This document shows positions 25,210 through 33,309 of a stretch of DNA of 64,000 bases, piece after piece (position 1 is the first letter of the stretch; every line of letters starts with the position of its first letter). The position numbers and the translations under genes are program-made. The notes beneath the pieces were generated by a model. That model was not told where the DNA came from and ran no database searches. It worked only from the letters and a program-made list of their open reading frames with translations. Origin of the DNA: Streptomyces sp. IMTB 2501 (GTDB lineage Bacteria; Actinomycetota; Actinomycetes; Streptomycetales; Streptomycetaceae); assembly GCF_001953885.1 (NCBI RefSeq), contig NZ_MQUS01000038.1:1-64000 (forward strand), given 5' to 3'.

Positions 25210-25786
25210 CGGAAGAGATGTCGACCTCAGGGCTCGCCAGGCCGGTCGTCGTAGTACGCCGCCCGCGCGCCCGGCGAGCCGGACCAGTGGCAGGTACCAG
25301 AGGAGGCCGACCGCCACCCAGATCACCGCGAAGGCGAGCAGTGCCGGCAGGACCGGGGCTCCCCGCGGTACGAACTGCGGCAGGAAAGAGACGGCGAACA
25401 CGCCCGCCTTGGGATTGGCGAAGTTGGTGACCAGCCCCTGCCCGTACGCCCGCCGCAGCGACACCTCGGCCGTCTCGGCCGGCTCCTCGTCCGCCCCGCG
25501 GATACGCCTGGCCTGCCACGGCGCGCGCTCCCATCCACGCCAGCACCGCCGCGCCCGTCAACCGTGTGACGTCGTAGGCGAACCGCGAGGCGAGCAGCAG
25601 GGCCGAGAGGCCGAAGGGGGTGGCGAGTCCCCACAGCAGGACGCCGCACTCGTTCCCGAGGACGGTGGCCAGGCCGGTTCTCCGGCCGTTCAGCACCGCC
25701 CTGCGCAGGATGACGACGGTGCTCGGTCCCGGCACCATGGCGATCAGAAAGGCCGCGCCGATGAACGCGACGAAGGAAGTCGGCAT
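25210..25786 (-). pseudogene. LysE family exporter, frameshifted and C-terminally truncated
   Basis: The start (MPTSFVAFIGAAFLIAMVPG) and first half of a LysE/RhtB amino-acid exporter read well down to LAWMGARA near 25522. The frame then breaks: the rest (WQARRIRGADEE, TNFANPKAGVFAVSFLPQF, VGLLWYLPLVR) continues in another frame, consistent with a one-base change in a GCGCGCGC run at about 25515-25530. The last helix of the family is missing, and the second frame runs open into the SDR gene. A sequencing error could explain the frameshift but not the missing end. It is divergent from a PadR regulator that presumably once controlled it. Confidence 0.75.
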
Positions 25787-25889
25787 CGAGGCGGCATCGC
25801 CAAGCGGGTGGGGCGGCACAAGAAGCCGTACGGGGCCGGGTGTTCGGCGGGGCGGCCGAGCGCGGGTCGTTTCAGGGTACGGTCGGCCC

Positions 25890-26420
25890 ATGGCTGACGC
25901 TCGGCTGACCACCTCCTCCTTCCTCGTCCTCGGCATCATCGACAAGCTCGGCGAAGCCAGCGCCTACGACGTCAAGGTGGAGGCGGGCCGCACGGTCGCC
26001 CCGTTCTGGTCGGTCCCGCACGCGCAGGTGTACGCGCAGTGCGACCGGCTGCTCGCCGCCGGTCTGCTCGCCCAGGTACGGCAGGAGAGCGGGCGGGGCC
26101 GCCGGGTGCTGGCACTGACCGACCGGGGCCGGCGAGCGTTGCGCGACTGGCTCGCCGACCCCGGGTTCGTCCCGGTCGAGGCACGCGAACGCGGCATCCT
26201 GAAGCTCTGGTTCGGCGCCCGCCCGGACGAGATCGCCCCCGTCCAGCTCGCCGAACACCGGCGCACCTTGGACACGTACGAGGAACTGGCCGACAGCGTC
26301 GGCGAGTTGCTCACCCCCGGTCAGCGGGAGGCGCTGGAGTTCGGTATCCGCTACGAGCGCATGATGGCCGACTTCTGGGACTGGGTGGGGCGCCGGGACG
26401 AACGCACTCCGGACCGTTGA
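25890..26420 (+). CDS. PadR family transcriptional regulator
   Basis: A 176-aa regulator with a winged-helix N-terminus (SSFLVLGIIDKLGEASAYDVKV; FWSVPHAQVYAQCDRLLAAGL) and the wing ending RRVLALTDRGRRALRDWL. The C-terminal coiled segment is the PadR dimerisation part. ATG 25890 is 104 bp from the divergent LysE start. With the exporter broken, the regulator may be an orphan or control other targets. Ligand unknown. Confidence 0.88.
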   Translation: MADARLTTSSFLVLGIIDKLGEASAYDVKVEAGRTVAPFWSVPHAQVYAQCDRLLAAGLLAQVRQESGRGRRVLALTDRGRRALRDWLADPGFVPVEARERGILKLWFGARPDEIAPVQLAEHRRTLDTYEELADSVGELLTPGQREALEFGIRYERMMADFWDWVGRRDERTPDR

Positions 26421-26514
26421 CCTCACCGCCGCCCCGCTCTACCGTCGGTAACCCGCGATAGTCCAGAAGAGACTATCGGAGCTGTGGCCGAGCCGGTGAG
26501 AGACGGGGGGCGCC

Positions 26515-27693
26515 ATGCGTCCATGGACGAGCAGCACCTGGCGCCGTGCCGCCGCGGTGAGCGTCACGGCCGTGTGCCTCTGGTACGCGCCCATCGCGAT
26601 GACCGAACTGTGGTCCTACGCCCGGCCCGGCGCCCCGTCGCCCGGGACGTGGCTGCTGGCCCACACGGTCTCACCCCGGTACGTCGCCGACGCACTGGCG
26701 ACCAGGGTCGCCCCGTACCGGCACAGCCTGATCCCGATGATCGCGCACTCCGTACTCGGCGGACTGCTCATGCTGCTCGGCCCCGCGCAGCTGCTGACGG
26801 CCACGCGGCGGCGCCGACGCCCGCACCGCGCGCTGGGCGTCCTGTTCGCCGTCACCGTGTACGCCTCGATGGCGGGCGCCGGTCTCTATCTCGCCCGCAC
26901 CGCGCCACGGGACGCGTTCAGCGGGGCGGCCTTCTGGATCGTCCTCGCCACGATCCTCGTCGGTACCGTCCTCAGCGTCACCTTCGGCATCCTCGCCGCC
27001 GTCGGCGGCTTCCCCGACCTGCACCAGCGCTGGATGCTGCTGTGCTACGGATACCTGCTGACCGCGCCGCTGCTGCGGCTGGAGTGGGGTGCCCTGCCAG
27101 CGATGCTGCCCGGCCTGCCGATGACGGAGATCAACCGGGTGGCGATCATGCATCTGGGCTCCCTCGTCGTGTTCGGCGCCCTGCTCGCCTCCCGCGCCAG
27201 GGATCCCCGGGACACCGTCGAGGGTCTCGGCCGGTCCTGGGCCCCGCTGCCCGTGACCGCCGCGGCCCACCTGGCCGGAGCGGCCGCCCTGGTCTGGATC
27301 GTGCCTGCCCTCACCGCGTACGGCACGGCCGGGAACCGCCTGCTGGCCGCCTATCTCCTGCCCTACGCCGTGGCATACGCGGTGATGGCGAGAGGTGCCC
27401 GGCGAGCCGCCCGGGCGGGCCGGTTCTGGGCGCGGGAGGAATGGCGGATCCACCTCATCGGCCTCTGCCTGGCACCAGCGCTCTCGGCCGGCGCGGTCGC
27501 CGTCTTCCAGCACAGCGTGGGGCTCGGCCGGTTCACCGCGCTCACCGCCGGCGTCGCCATCGGCTGCGGGATCACCTCCTTCGGCGCCACGCTCGCGGTG
27601 AGCCTGCGGCTGATGTACGCCCGCGAGGTACGCCGACGCTCCCTGCCGGCGGCCCCACTGTCCACGCCCCGGACGACCGCCGCGGTGCCGTAA
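26515..27693 (+). CDS. DUF2306-type polytopic membrane protein
   Basis: A 392-aa protein with about ten hydrophobic helices. The motif HSLIPMIAHSVLGGLLMLLGPAQ followed by HRALG and the DLHQRWMLLCYGYLLTAPLLR helix matches DUF2306 membrane proteins, in which conserved histidines sit within the helices. Function in the family is not established; the histidines could bind heme or metal. ATG 26515 follows a GACGGGGGG site. It precedes another membrane-protein gene by 131 bp on the same strand. Confidence 0.75.
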   Translation: MRPWTSSTWRRAAAVSVTAVCLWYAPIAMTELWSYARPGAPSPGTWLLAHTVSPRYVADALATRVAPYRHSLIPMIAHSVLGGLLMLLGPAQLLTATRRRRRPHRALGVLFAVTVYASMAGAGLYLARTAPRDAFSGAAFWIVLATILVGTVLSVTFGILAAVGGFPDLHQRWMLLCYGYLLTAPLLRLEWGALPAMLPGLPMTEINRVAIMHLGSLVVFGALLASRARDPRDTVEGLGRSWAPLPVTAAAHLAGAAALVWIVPALTAYGTAGNRLLAAYLLPYAVAYAVMARGARRAARAGRFWAREEWRIHLIGLCLAPALSAGAVAVFQHSVGLGRFTALTAGVAIGCGITSFGATLAVSLRLMYAREVRRRSLPAAPLSTPRTTAAVP

Positions 27694-27824
27694 CCCCGCC
27701 TCGGGGCTGGTCCCTTACACACCTGCGCGGCGCCCGCACTCCGCTCTCCCCGATCACGGGACTGCCCCTGGCACCAGGGCCCGCGCCGACCCGCCCGTCG
27801 CCTCCCCGGAACGGAACCCCAGCC

Positions 27825-28796
27825 ATGACCCAACCGACCGACCCGGCCGCACCGGACACGGCGTCTGCGACCTCTGCGCCATCTGGAACGTCTGCGGCAT
27901 CCGGGACTTCCGCGGTACGACAGCCCCGCACCCCGCCCCCGCCCGGCCGTCCGCTCTCGCCCGGAGTGGCGCTGCTGGCCGTCGCGGTCGCGGTGATCAA
28001 TCTGCTTGTCGGCGCTGTCCTCACGGTCGTCGCCCTGACCGGACACGTCCTCGGGGCCTGGCCGTCACCGGATCCGCTCAGCCCCGGACTGCTCGGCGCC
28101 GCGATGCTGGGCACCGCGCCGGCGCTGTTCTCCCTCGGCCGCGCCAGGACCTGGCAGGAAGTGCGCACCCTCGTCCTGCCGGTCGCCGTGGTCCTGACCG
28201 GTCTCTTCGCGGTCAGTCTGCTCAACGCGAGCCGGCTGTACATCGCCCGCGGCGGCCCGATCGTCTCCGTGCTGTTCAGCCTCGGCTGGCTGTTCACCCT
28301 GGGCATGCTGTGCGTGGCGGTGGCGATCTGCCTCACGGTACAGGCGTTCACCAGGTCCGGACCGCCCGCAGAGCGCACCACGCCCCTGCCGCCCTGGGCC
28401 AAGCCGCTGCTCGCCGTGCTCGGTTCCTCCTGGCTGGGCATCGGCACGGGACTGCTGGTACGGCCCGGCTTCTGGGCCGAGTTCGTGCCCTGGCACACCA
28501 ACCGCGTGGACGCTCAGGCGCTCGGCGTCTGGGCGCTGGCCCTCGGCGTGGGCGTCCTCGGATCCCTCGCGGAAGACGACTTGGACCGTACTCGCGCCGC
28601 CCTGCTGTCCCTGCCCGGCACGGCCCTTGCCCTGACGGTCGTCCTGGCCGTCCGCGCCTCCCACGTCCACTGGGCCTCTGGACCTGGCCTGGGCCTGATC
28701 GCCATGGTGGCCGGACTGCTGGCGGCCGGGACGAGCGGACGGCTGCTGCTCAGGGGGAACGCGGGGCGGGGCGAGGCGATGCGCAGCGCGGGCTGA
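27825..28796 (+). CDS. Multi-spanning membrane protein, family not recognised
   Basis: A 323-aa protein. The first ~45 residues are Ala/Ser/Thr/Pro-rich and low in complexity (repeats of SGTSA), then about eight hydrophobic helices follow. No transporter or enzyme motif is visible. ATG 27825 has a CGGAACGGAAC stretch upstream. Codon usage matches its neighbours. It may work with the upstream DUF2306 protein, but that rests on proximity only. Confidence 0.7.
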   Translation: MTQPTDPAAPDTASATSAPSGTSAASGTSAVRQPRTPPPPGRPLSPGVALLAVAVAVINLLVGAVLTVVALTGHVLGAWPSPDPLSPGLLGAAMLGTAPALFSLGRARTWQEVRTLVLPVAVVLTGLFAVSLLNASRLYIARGGPIVSVLFSLGWLFTLGMLCVAVAICLTVQAFTRSGPPAERTTPLPPWAKPLLAVLGSSWLGIGTGLLVRPGFWAEFVPWHTNRVDAQALGVWALALGVGVLGSLAEDDLDRTRAALLSLPGTALALTVVLAVRASHVHWASGPGLGLIAMVAGLLAAGTSGRLLLRGNAGRGEAMRSAG

Positions 28797-28811
28797 GCAG
28801 TTGTCACCCCG

Positions 28812-28955
28812 CTACAGCAAGCCGACGTTGGTGAGCGGGATGTTCCAGTCGTCGCTCCCCATGGCGCCATGGCCGTCCCGGCACGCGGCCGGTACCGCGG
28901 ACAGCAACAGCCCGGCGAGGGCAACGGCCAAGGCGGCGACGACACGACGCTTCAC
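28812..28955 (-). CDS. 47-aa secreted peptide, unrecognised
   Basis: A very short gene with an excellent ribosome site (GAGGAGGA, 4 bases before GTG 28955). The product has a signal peptide (KRRVVAALAVALAGLLLSAV, cleavage near PAACR) and a mature part of about 24 residues with one Cys and the ending SDDWNIPLTNVGLL. It is too long a signal with too good a site to be chance, but I know no family. It could be a surface-active, signalling or wall-bound peptide. It is convergent with the upstream membrane protein gene, whose stop is 15 bases away. Confidence 0.6.
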   Translation of the reverse strand: MKRRVVAALAVALAGLLLSAVPAACRDGHGAMGSDDWNIPLTNVGLL

Positions 28956-29094
28956 GATTCCTCCTCGACGGCGACACCCCGACCACCCTGCTCCGAGCCG
29001 ACCGCTCCGACTGCCCGGACACACCGTTCGGCCCGCCGATTCAGCCGCTCGGTGGCAGCGCCCCGAGACGCCGCACACCCACCCGTGAGCCCGT

Positions 29095-29610
29095 CGGACG
29101 AGCAGATCCCGGAGCCAGTCGCAGGCCATGCGCCACATCCGGCTCATGCGGTCCAGCACATCGAAGTGATGCGTCGCGCGCACCCGACCTGGCGCGCGTC
29201 CCCGCCTCGCGCCGCCGAGGCCCGGGCGTACGCCCGGCTGCAGGAGGGTGCCACGCGTTCATCGTCGGCTCCGTGGAGCACCAGTACGAGCACGTCGGTG
29301 GACGGCGGTTCAGCGGGGGGCCTTTGCGGCAGCCGGGCCGCCCGGCAGCACGCGAACGCGGAGCCCGGCTCGGCGGTGTCCGCGGCGACCGGATCGCACC
29401 CGGCCGACGAGACAGCACCGATCGCCTCGCCCCGGTCGCAAGGTGGCCGCACCGCCGAATGACCGACGACGACCAACCTCTGTTCCACACCGCATGTCGG
29501 CCACCAGGTCGTCCGCGAAACGGACGACCTGCCGGCGGTCGAACATGGCAACTCGGAGGCCACCGTGCATCAGCACGACGACCGGGAAGGGGCCTTCTCC
29601 TCCGGGCAGG
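29095..29610 (-). pseudogene. Decayed alpha/beta hydrolase
   Basis: Pieces of one hydrolase are spread over three frames. From high to low coordinate they are PFPVVVLMHGG with RFADDLVADMR, then VEQRLVVVGHSA (nucleophile elbow), then DVLVLVLHGADDERV (the acid region), then HHFDVLDRMSRMWRMACDWLRDLL (the catalytic histidine and tail). At least two frameshifts separate them, so no intact product is possible. Confidence 0.65.
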
Positions 29611-29629
29611 TCTCCTCGCCGGCCCGTAC

Positions 29630-29791
29630 GGGATCTCCCACACCAGGATCTCTGCCGGTTCGGTGGCGCTCACCCGGTGGCCGCCCGTGGCGGTGAACCG
29701 CACGGCGTCACCCTGGCCGAGTCCGCCGGTGCCTTCCGGGTCCACCGCGCCACGCGCGACGAAGAGGTGCGGTTACGGTGCCTTGGGCAGG
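29630..29791 (-). pseudogene. Pirin family C-terminal remnant
   Basis: The frame reads HLFVARGAVDPEGTG, then LGQGDAVRFTATGGHRVSAT and AEILVWEIP, the typical pirin C-terminal cupin ending. An in-frame TAA (complement of 29773-29775) lies just before HLFVARG and the N-terminal half is missing. It sits between the FAD monooxygenase and the hydrolase relic, marking a decayed stretch from about 29.1 to 29.8 kb. Confidence 0.6.
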
Positions 29792-30949
29792 TCAACCCAG
29801 GCTGGGCGGTGTCCAGTCGGCATGTCGCAGGATCGCTCGCATCGCCACCCGGGACGGGGTGAGGCGCAGCGCGGTGTTGCGCAGAGCGACGGCCGCCGGA
29901 TGGGAGAGCTGCTGGCCCATCCGGCCCGCCTGCCGTGCGGCGCGGGCGACCGCCTGGGAGCGTGGGCGGCGCTCGGCGTCGTAACGGGTCAGTGCCGAGG
30001 CGACCGAGGGCTCATGTGCCAGCGCGGCTGCCAGCGTTGCCGCGTCCTCCAGTGCCTGGCAGGCGCCCTGGCCGAGATTCGGGGTCATGGCGTGCGCCGC
30101 GTCGCCGAGGAGGGCCACCCGCCCGTCCGTGAACGACCGCAAGGGGGTGACCAGTTCATGGATGTCGTGGTGGAGCACGGCCTCCGGCCGGGTGGCGTCC
30201 AGGAGTTCGGGGATCGGGTCGTGCCAGCCGCCGAAGCGCCGGCGCAGCATGTCGAGCGGGTCGGCGTGGCGGACGCCGGCCGGTGCGGTGAGCACCGCAT
30301 GCCACTCGGCCCGGCCATCGGTGAAGGCGATGTGCCCGAACTCCGCACCCTCGCCCCAGGTCAGCTCGAAGTCCCCGCGCAACCGCAACGGCCGTTCGGT
30401 GATGGCCCGCAGCACCGTAGAGCCGGAGTGGACCGGGCCGGGATGGCCGGGGAAGAGCAGGCCGCGCAGCCGGCTGCCCACTCCGTCCGCCGCGACGACC
30501 AGGTCCGCCTCCAGCACCTCGTCCCCGACCGGCACCCGCACCCGGTCCGGGGCCGTGCGGTCCAGTCCGGACACCGTGACGCCGATGCGCAGACACTCGG
30601 TCGGCAGGGCCTCGCGCAGCAGTCGGTGCAGGACCGCGCGTCGGATGCCGACGATCGGCGTGCCCAGCGCGCGTTCGAGGGCCGCGCCGTCCATCCGGCT
30701 CAGCCAGTCGCCCTTGGGAGTGCGGGTGCCACCGCTGTACTGCGGGCGGGCCGCCGCGCGCACCGCCGCTCCGACCCCGAGCGCGTCCAGGGCGCGCAGC
30801 CCGTTGGCGTGCAGCGAGATGCCCGCGCCCGCGTCGGCCAGGGTGCCGGCCCGCTCCACCACCCGTACGTCCCAGCCGATCCGGTGCAGCCCGAGCGCGG
30901 CCGCGAGACCGCCGATGCCACCCCCGACCACCACCGCCGTACCGCCCAT
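29792..30949 (-). CDS. FAD-dependent monooxygenase
   Basis: A 385-aa flavoprotein of the aromatic hydroxylase (PHBH-like) group. It has the FAD-binding GGGIGGLAAALGL at the start, the DLVVAADGVGSRLR motif, and GRVALLGDAAHAMTPNLGQGA near residue 290. It hydroxylates a small aromatic or cyclic compound using NAD(P)H and O2; the substrate is unknown. It is divergent from a TetR regulator, with two operator-like palindromes in the 133-bp gap, so its expression is probably induced by the substrate. Confidence 0.9.
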   Translation of the reverse strand: MGGTAVVVGGGIGGLAAALGLHRIGWDVRVVERAGTLADAGAGISLHANGLRALDALGVGAAVRAAARPQYSGGTRTPKGDWLSRMDGAALERALGTPIVGIRRAVLHRLLREALPTECLRIGVTVSGLDRTAPDRVRVPVGDEVLEADLVVAADGVGSRLRGLLFPGHPGPVHSGSTVLRAITERPLRLRGDFELTWGEGAEFGHIAFTDGRAEWHAVLTAPAGVRHADPLDMLRRRFGGWHDPIPELLDATRPEAVLHHDIHELVTPLRSFTDGRVALLGDAAHAMTPNLGQGACQALEDAATLAAALAHEPSVASALTRYDAERRPRSQAVARAARQAGRMGQQLSHPAAVALRNTALRLTPSRVAMRAILRHADWTPPSLG

Positions 30950-31013
30950 TTCGGTCCCCCTTCGACCTCGGTCCTCGTCGGTCCAGCCGCAGCCGGAGTC
31001 CAGCCGCAGCGGT

Positions 31014-31031
31014 CTTCTACAGATGTAGAAG
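31014..31031. promoter_or_regulatory. TetR-type operator, perfect copy
   Basis: CTTCTACAGATGTAGAAG has perfect 8-bp arms around GA and lies between the monooxygenase and TetR starts. A second copy follows 32 bp downstream. Confidence 0.78.
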
Positions 31032-31045
31032 ACCCTACCGTGAGT

Positions 31046-31063
31046 GCTCTACAGATGTAGAAG
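31046..31063. promoter_or_regulatory. TetR-type operator, second copy
   Basis: GCTCTACAGATGTAGAAG differs from the first site only at its first two bases. The two centres are 32 bp apart, three helical turns, so two dimers could bind the same DNA face. A further half-like GTGTAGAAA is at 31068-31076, next to the regulator start. Confidence 0.72.
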
Positions 31064-31082
31064 CGGGGTGTAGAAAGAGGGG

Positions 31083-31640
31083 GTGTCCACAGATCGACGT
31101 ACTCTCCTCGCCGACGCGGCCATCGCCGTGCTCGCCGACGCCGGAATGCGGGGGCTGACGCATCGCGCGGTGGACCGGGCGGCGCAACTGCCTCCCGGGA
31201 CCACCTCGGCCTACTTCCGCACCCGCCAGGCCCTGCTCACCGCTCTGGTCCGGCGTCTGGTGGCGCGCGACCAGGCCGAGCTGCAGGAGATCGGGGTCAG
31301 AGTGCCCGTACCGCGGACGGTCGGTGAACTGGTCGCGGGAATCGTGGAGTTGGCGGGTGTGCGGCTCGCCGGGGACGGCCGGACGCGCTCGTTGGCGCGC
31401 TACGCGTGTGCCGTCGAGAGTGTGCGCCATCCGGAGCTCCGCGAGATTTTGGTGCCGCGCGAGAACCTGGGGCGGCAGCTGGTCTGCGACTTCCTCGCCG
31501 GGCAGGGCGTCGCCGACGCGGCGGACCGTACGGTGACGCTGCTGACCTGTGTGGACGGCTTGGTCTTCGACCGGCTGGTGAACGGCGGAGACGTTCGGGA
31601 GGAGGAGGTCCGGGGACTTGTGGCGGCGGCCTTGCGCTGA
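31083..31640 (+). CDS. TetR family transcriptional regulator
   Basis: A 185-aa regulator. The helix-turn-helix reads LLADAAIAVLADAGMRGLTHRAV then PPGTTSAYFRTRQALL, the standard TetR DNA-binding part, followed by a helical ligand domain. GTG 31083 has an AGAGGGGG site just upstream. It very likely represses itself and the divergent FAD monooxygenase through the TCTACAGATGTAGA-core sites at 31014 and 31046. Confidence 0.9.
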   Translation: MSTDRRTLLADAAIAVLADAGMRGLTHRAVDRAAQLPPGTTSAYFRTRQALLTALVRRLVARDQAELQEIGVRVPVPRTVGELVAGIVELAGVRLAGDGRTRSLARYACAVESVRHPELREILVPRENLGRQLVCDFLAGQGVADAADRTVTLLTCVDGLVFDRLVNGGDVREEEVRGLVAAALR

Positions 31641-31657
31641 GCGGTACGACGACCACT

Positions 31658-31694
31658 GCGGCGCCGCCTCCCTGGGACGAGGAGGCGGCGCCGC
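31658..31694. terminator. Strong bidirectional hairpin
   Basis: GCGGCGCCGCCTCC (31658-31671) and GGAGGCGGCGCCGC (31681-31694) form a perfect 14-bp stem with a 9-nt loop. It ends the TetR gene on one strand and the 19-residue peptide gene on the other. Confidence 0.8.
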
Positions 31695-31717
31695 GCTTCT
31701 TCACACGCCCCGCGGCG

Positions 31718-31777
31718 TCAGACCAGCCACCCGATGAAGTGGATGAGTCCGGCGAGGATGTTGGTGACGAGGTTCAT
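31718..31777 (-). CDS. 19-residue hydrophobic peptide gene
   Basis: ATG 31777 is preceded by the near-ideal ribosome site AAGGAG, and the frame encodes MNLVTNILAGLIHFIGWLV and a stop, followed at once by a strong hairpin. The peptide would be a single amphipathic or membrane-inserted helix with one His and one Trp, like bacterial membrane-active micropeptides or type I toxins. No family is known to me. A TGTTCC-AG-GGAACA palindrome at 31910-31923, about 130 bp upstream, might be a regulator site. Confidence 0.6.
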   Translation of the reverse strand: MNLVTNILAGLIHFIGWLV

Positions 31778-32004
31778 GGTCGTGCTGCTCCTTGCGGTGT
31801 AACTGTGAGTGGGACCTGTGCGTCGACCACGGTCTGCAGCCCGCCGTTCGCACACCGTAAGTATGATTCCGTCGCTCCCGCCCGGGCGCTCTTCTGAACG
31901 ACGATCACCTGTTCCAGGGAACAACTGGTCCCGTGTTCGGATCTTCATGAAATCCCTTGTCCGGTACGGCAGTTCATGGCGCCGGGCGTCGGGTCCGCCG
32001 GCCC

Positions 32005-33174
32005 TCACGGCGGCACCGCACGCAAGGCCCGCAGCACCGCCCAGACGACCGAGACCAGCGGCACGGCCACCACGGCACCGATCACCCCCGCGATGATGCT
32101 GCCCGCGATCACCGACACGGCGACGACGAGCGGGTGCAGCCGTACCGCCCAGCTCATCACCAGCGGATGCAGCACGTGGCCCTCCAGCTGGCCGATCACG
32201 ACGATCAGCGCCAGTACGGCCAACGCCGTGATCGGCCCGCGCCCGGCCAGCGCGACGACTGTGGCGACGCCGAGCGCGACCGGCGAGCCCACCAGCGGGA
32301 CGAACGCGGCGAAGAACTCCAGCAGCGTCAGCGGCAGCGCGAGCGGCACCCGCAGCACGAGGAGGGCGATGCCGACGAGCACGGCGTTGGTGGCGGCCAC
32401 GATGATGATGCCGCGCGTGTATCCGGCGAAGGCCCGCCACGCAGCCCGCCCCGCCCGGTCCCACGCCGGACGGGCGCCGCTCGGCAACAGGTTGTCGCGG
32501 ATCCAGCCCCACAGGCGCTCGCCGGAATGGATGAAGAACACCGAGGAGAACAGCGCGAGCGCGACTCCGGTGACCACTTCGACGACCCTGCTCAGCCCGC
32601 TGACGGCGCGGCTGAGCAGGCTGGCCCGGTGCGCCGAGAGATAGTGTGTCACCTGGTTCTCCAGCTCGGTCAGCCGGCTCGGGCTCAGCCGGAACGGCGG
32701 CCGTTGCAACCACTCCTCGATACGGTGCACCCCGCCGCGGAACTCGCCCGCCAGCCGGGCCGACTCCCCGGCCACCGCGTTGCCCACCAGGGCGAGCAGC
32801 GCCAGCAGGAACAGCAGGCTGCCCACCAGTGCCACGGCGACGGAGAGCGGTCGCGGCAGAACGCTGTCGAGCAGGTCCGTCAGCGGCCGCAGTACGGTGG
32901 TGACGACCAGCGCGAGGAACAGGGCGACGGCGATGAGCTGGAAGCTGCCGAGGACGCTGAAGACGCCGTAGACGACGATCCCGATGAGGATGAGCCGCCA
33001 GGCGTAGGCCGCCCCGACGCGCAGCCAGGGCACCACCCGCTCGGCCGCCGGCACCGGTCCGGGATGCGGGGCGGCCGCGCGCCGCAGGGTGTACGCCGGC
33101 CGGCTGCCCGGCACCCGCCCCCTGCGGCCTCCGCCGCCCGGCCCGGACACCCGCCGACGCGCATCACCCACCAC
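32005..33174 (-). CDS. AI-2E/YdiK family transporter
   Basis: A 389-aa membrane protein. A proline/arginine-rich cytoplasmic head is followed by paired N-terminal helices, a central soluble region (residues ~150-230) and C-terminal helices with LLEFFAAFVPLVGSPVALG and GQLEGHVLHPLVMSWAVRLHP. The latter, with the GxxLxP..M..xxxxHP pattern, is the family signature. Members export various small molecules; an AI-2 role is not implied. The GTG 33174 start is the longest in frame. Confidence 0.87.
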   Translation of the reverse strand: MVGDARRRVSGPGGGGRRGRVPGSRPAYTLRRAAAPHPGPVPAAERVVPWLRVGAAYAWRLILIGIVVYGVFSVLGSFQLIAVALFLALVVTTVLRPLTDLLDSVLPRPLSVAVALVGSLLFLLALLALVGNAVAGESARLAGEFRGGVHRIEEWLQRPPFRLSPSRLTELENQVTHYLSAHRASLLSRAVSGLSRVVEVVTGVALALFSSVFFIHSGERLWGWIRDNLLPSGARPAWDRAGRAAWRAFAGYTRGIIIVAATNAVLVGIALLVLRVPLALPLTLLEFFAAFVPLVGSPVALGVATVVALAGRGPITALAVLALIVVIGQLEGHVLHPLVMSWAVRLHPLVVAVSVIAGSIIAGVIGAVVAVPLVSVVWAVLRALRAVPP

Positions 33175-33309
33175 CGCTTTCGGCTCCTCTCCGTCACCCC
33201 TGATGACGGTCGGTCACATGAGAGAACCGTAAGCGCCCGTCGCGCGAGGGGCGCGCGGAAGGCGCCCGGCCACGGTTTCCCCCGGATGGCGACGTTTCGG
33301 CGCGTAGGC

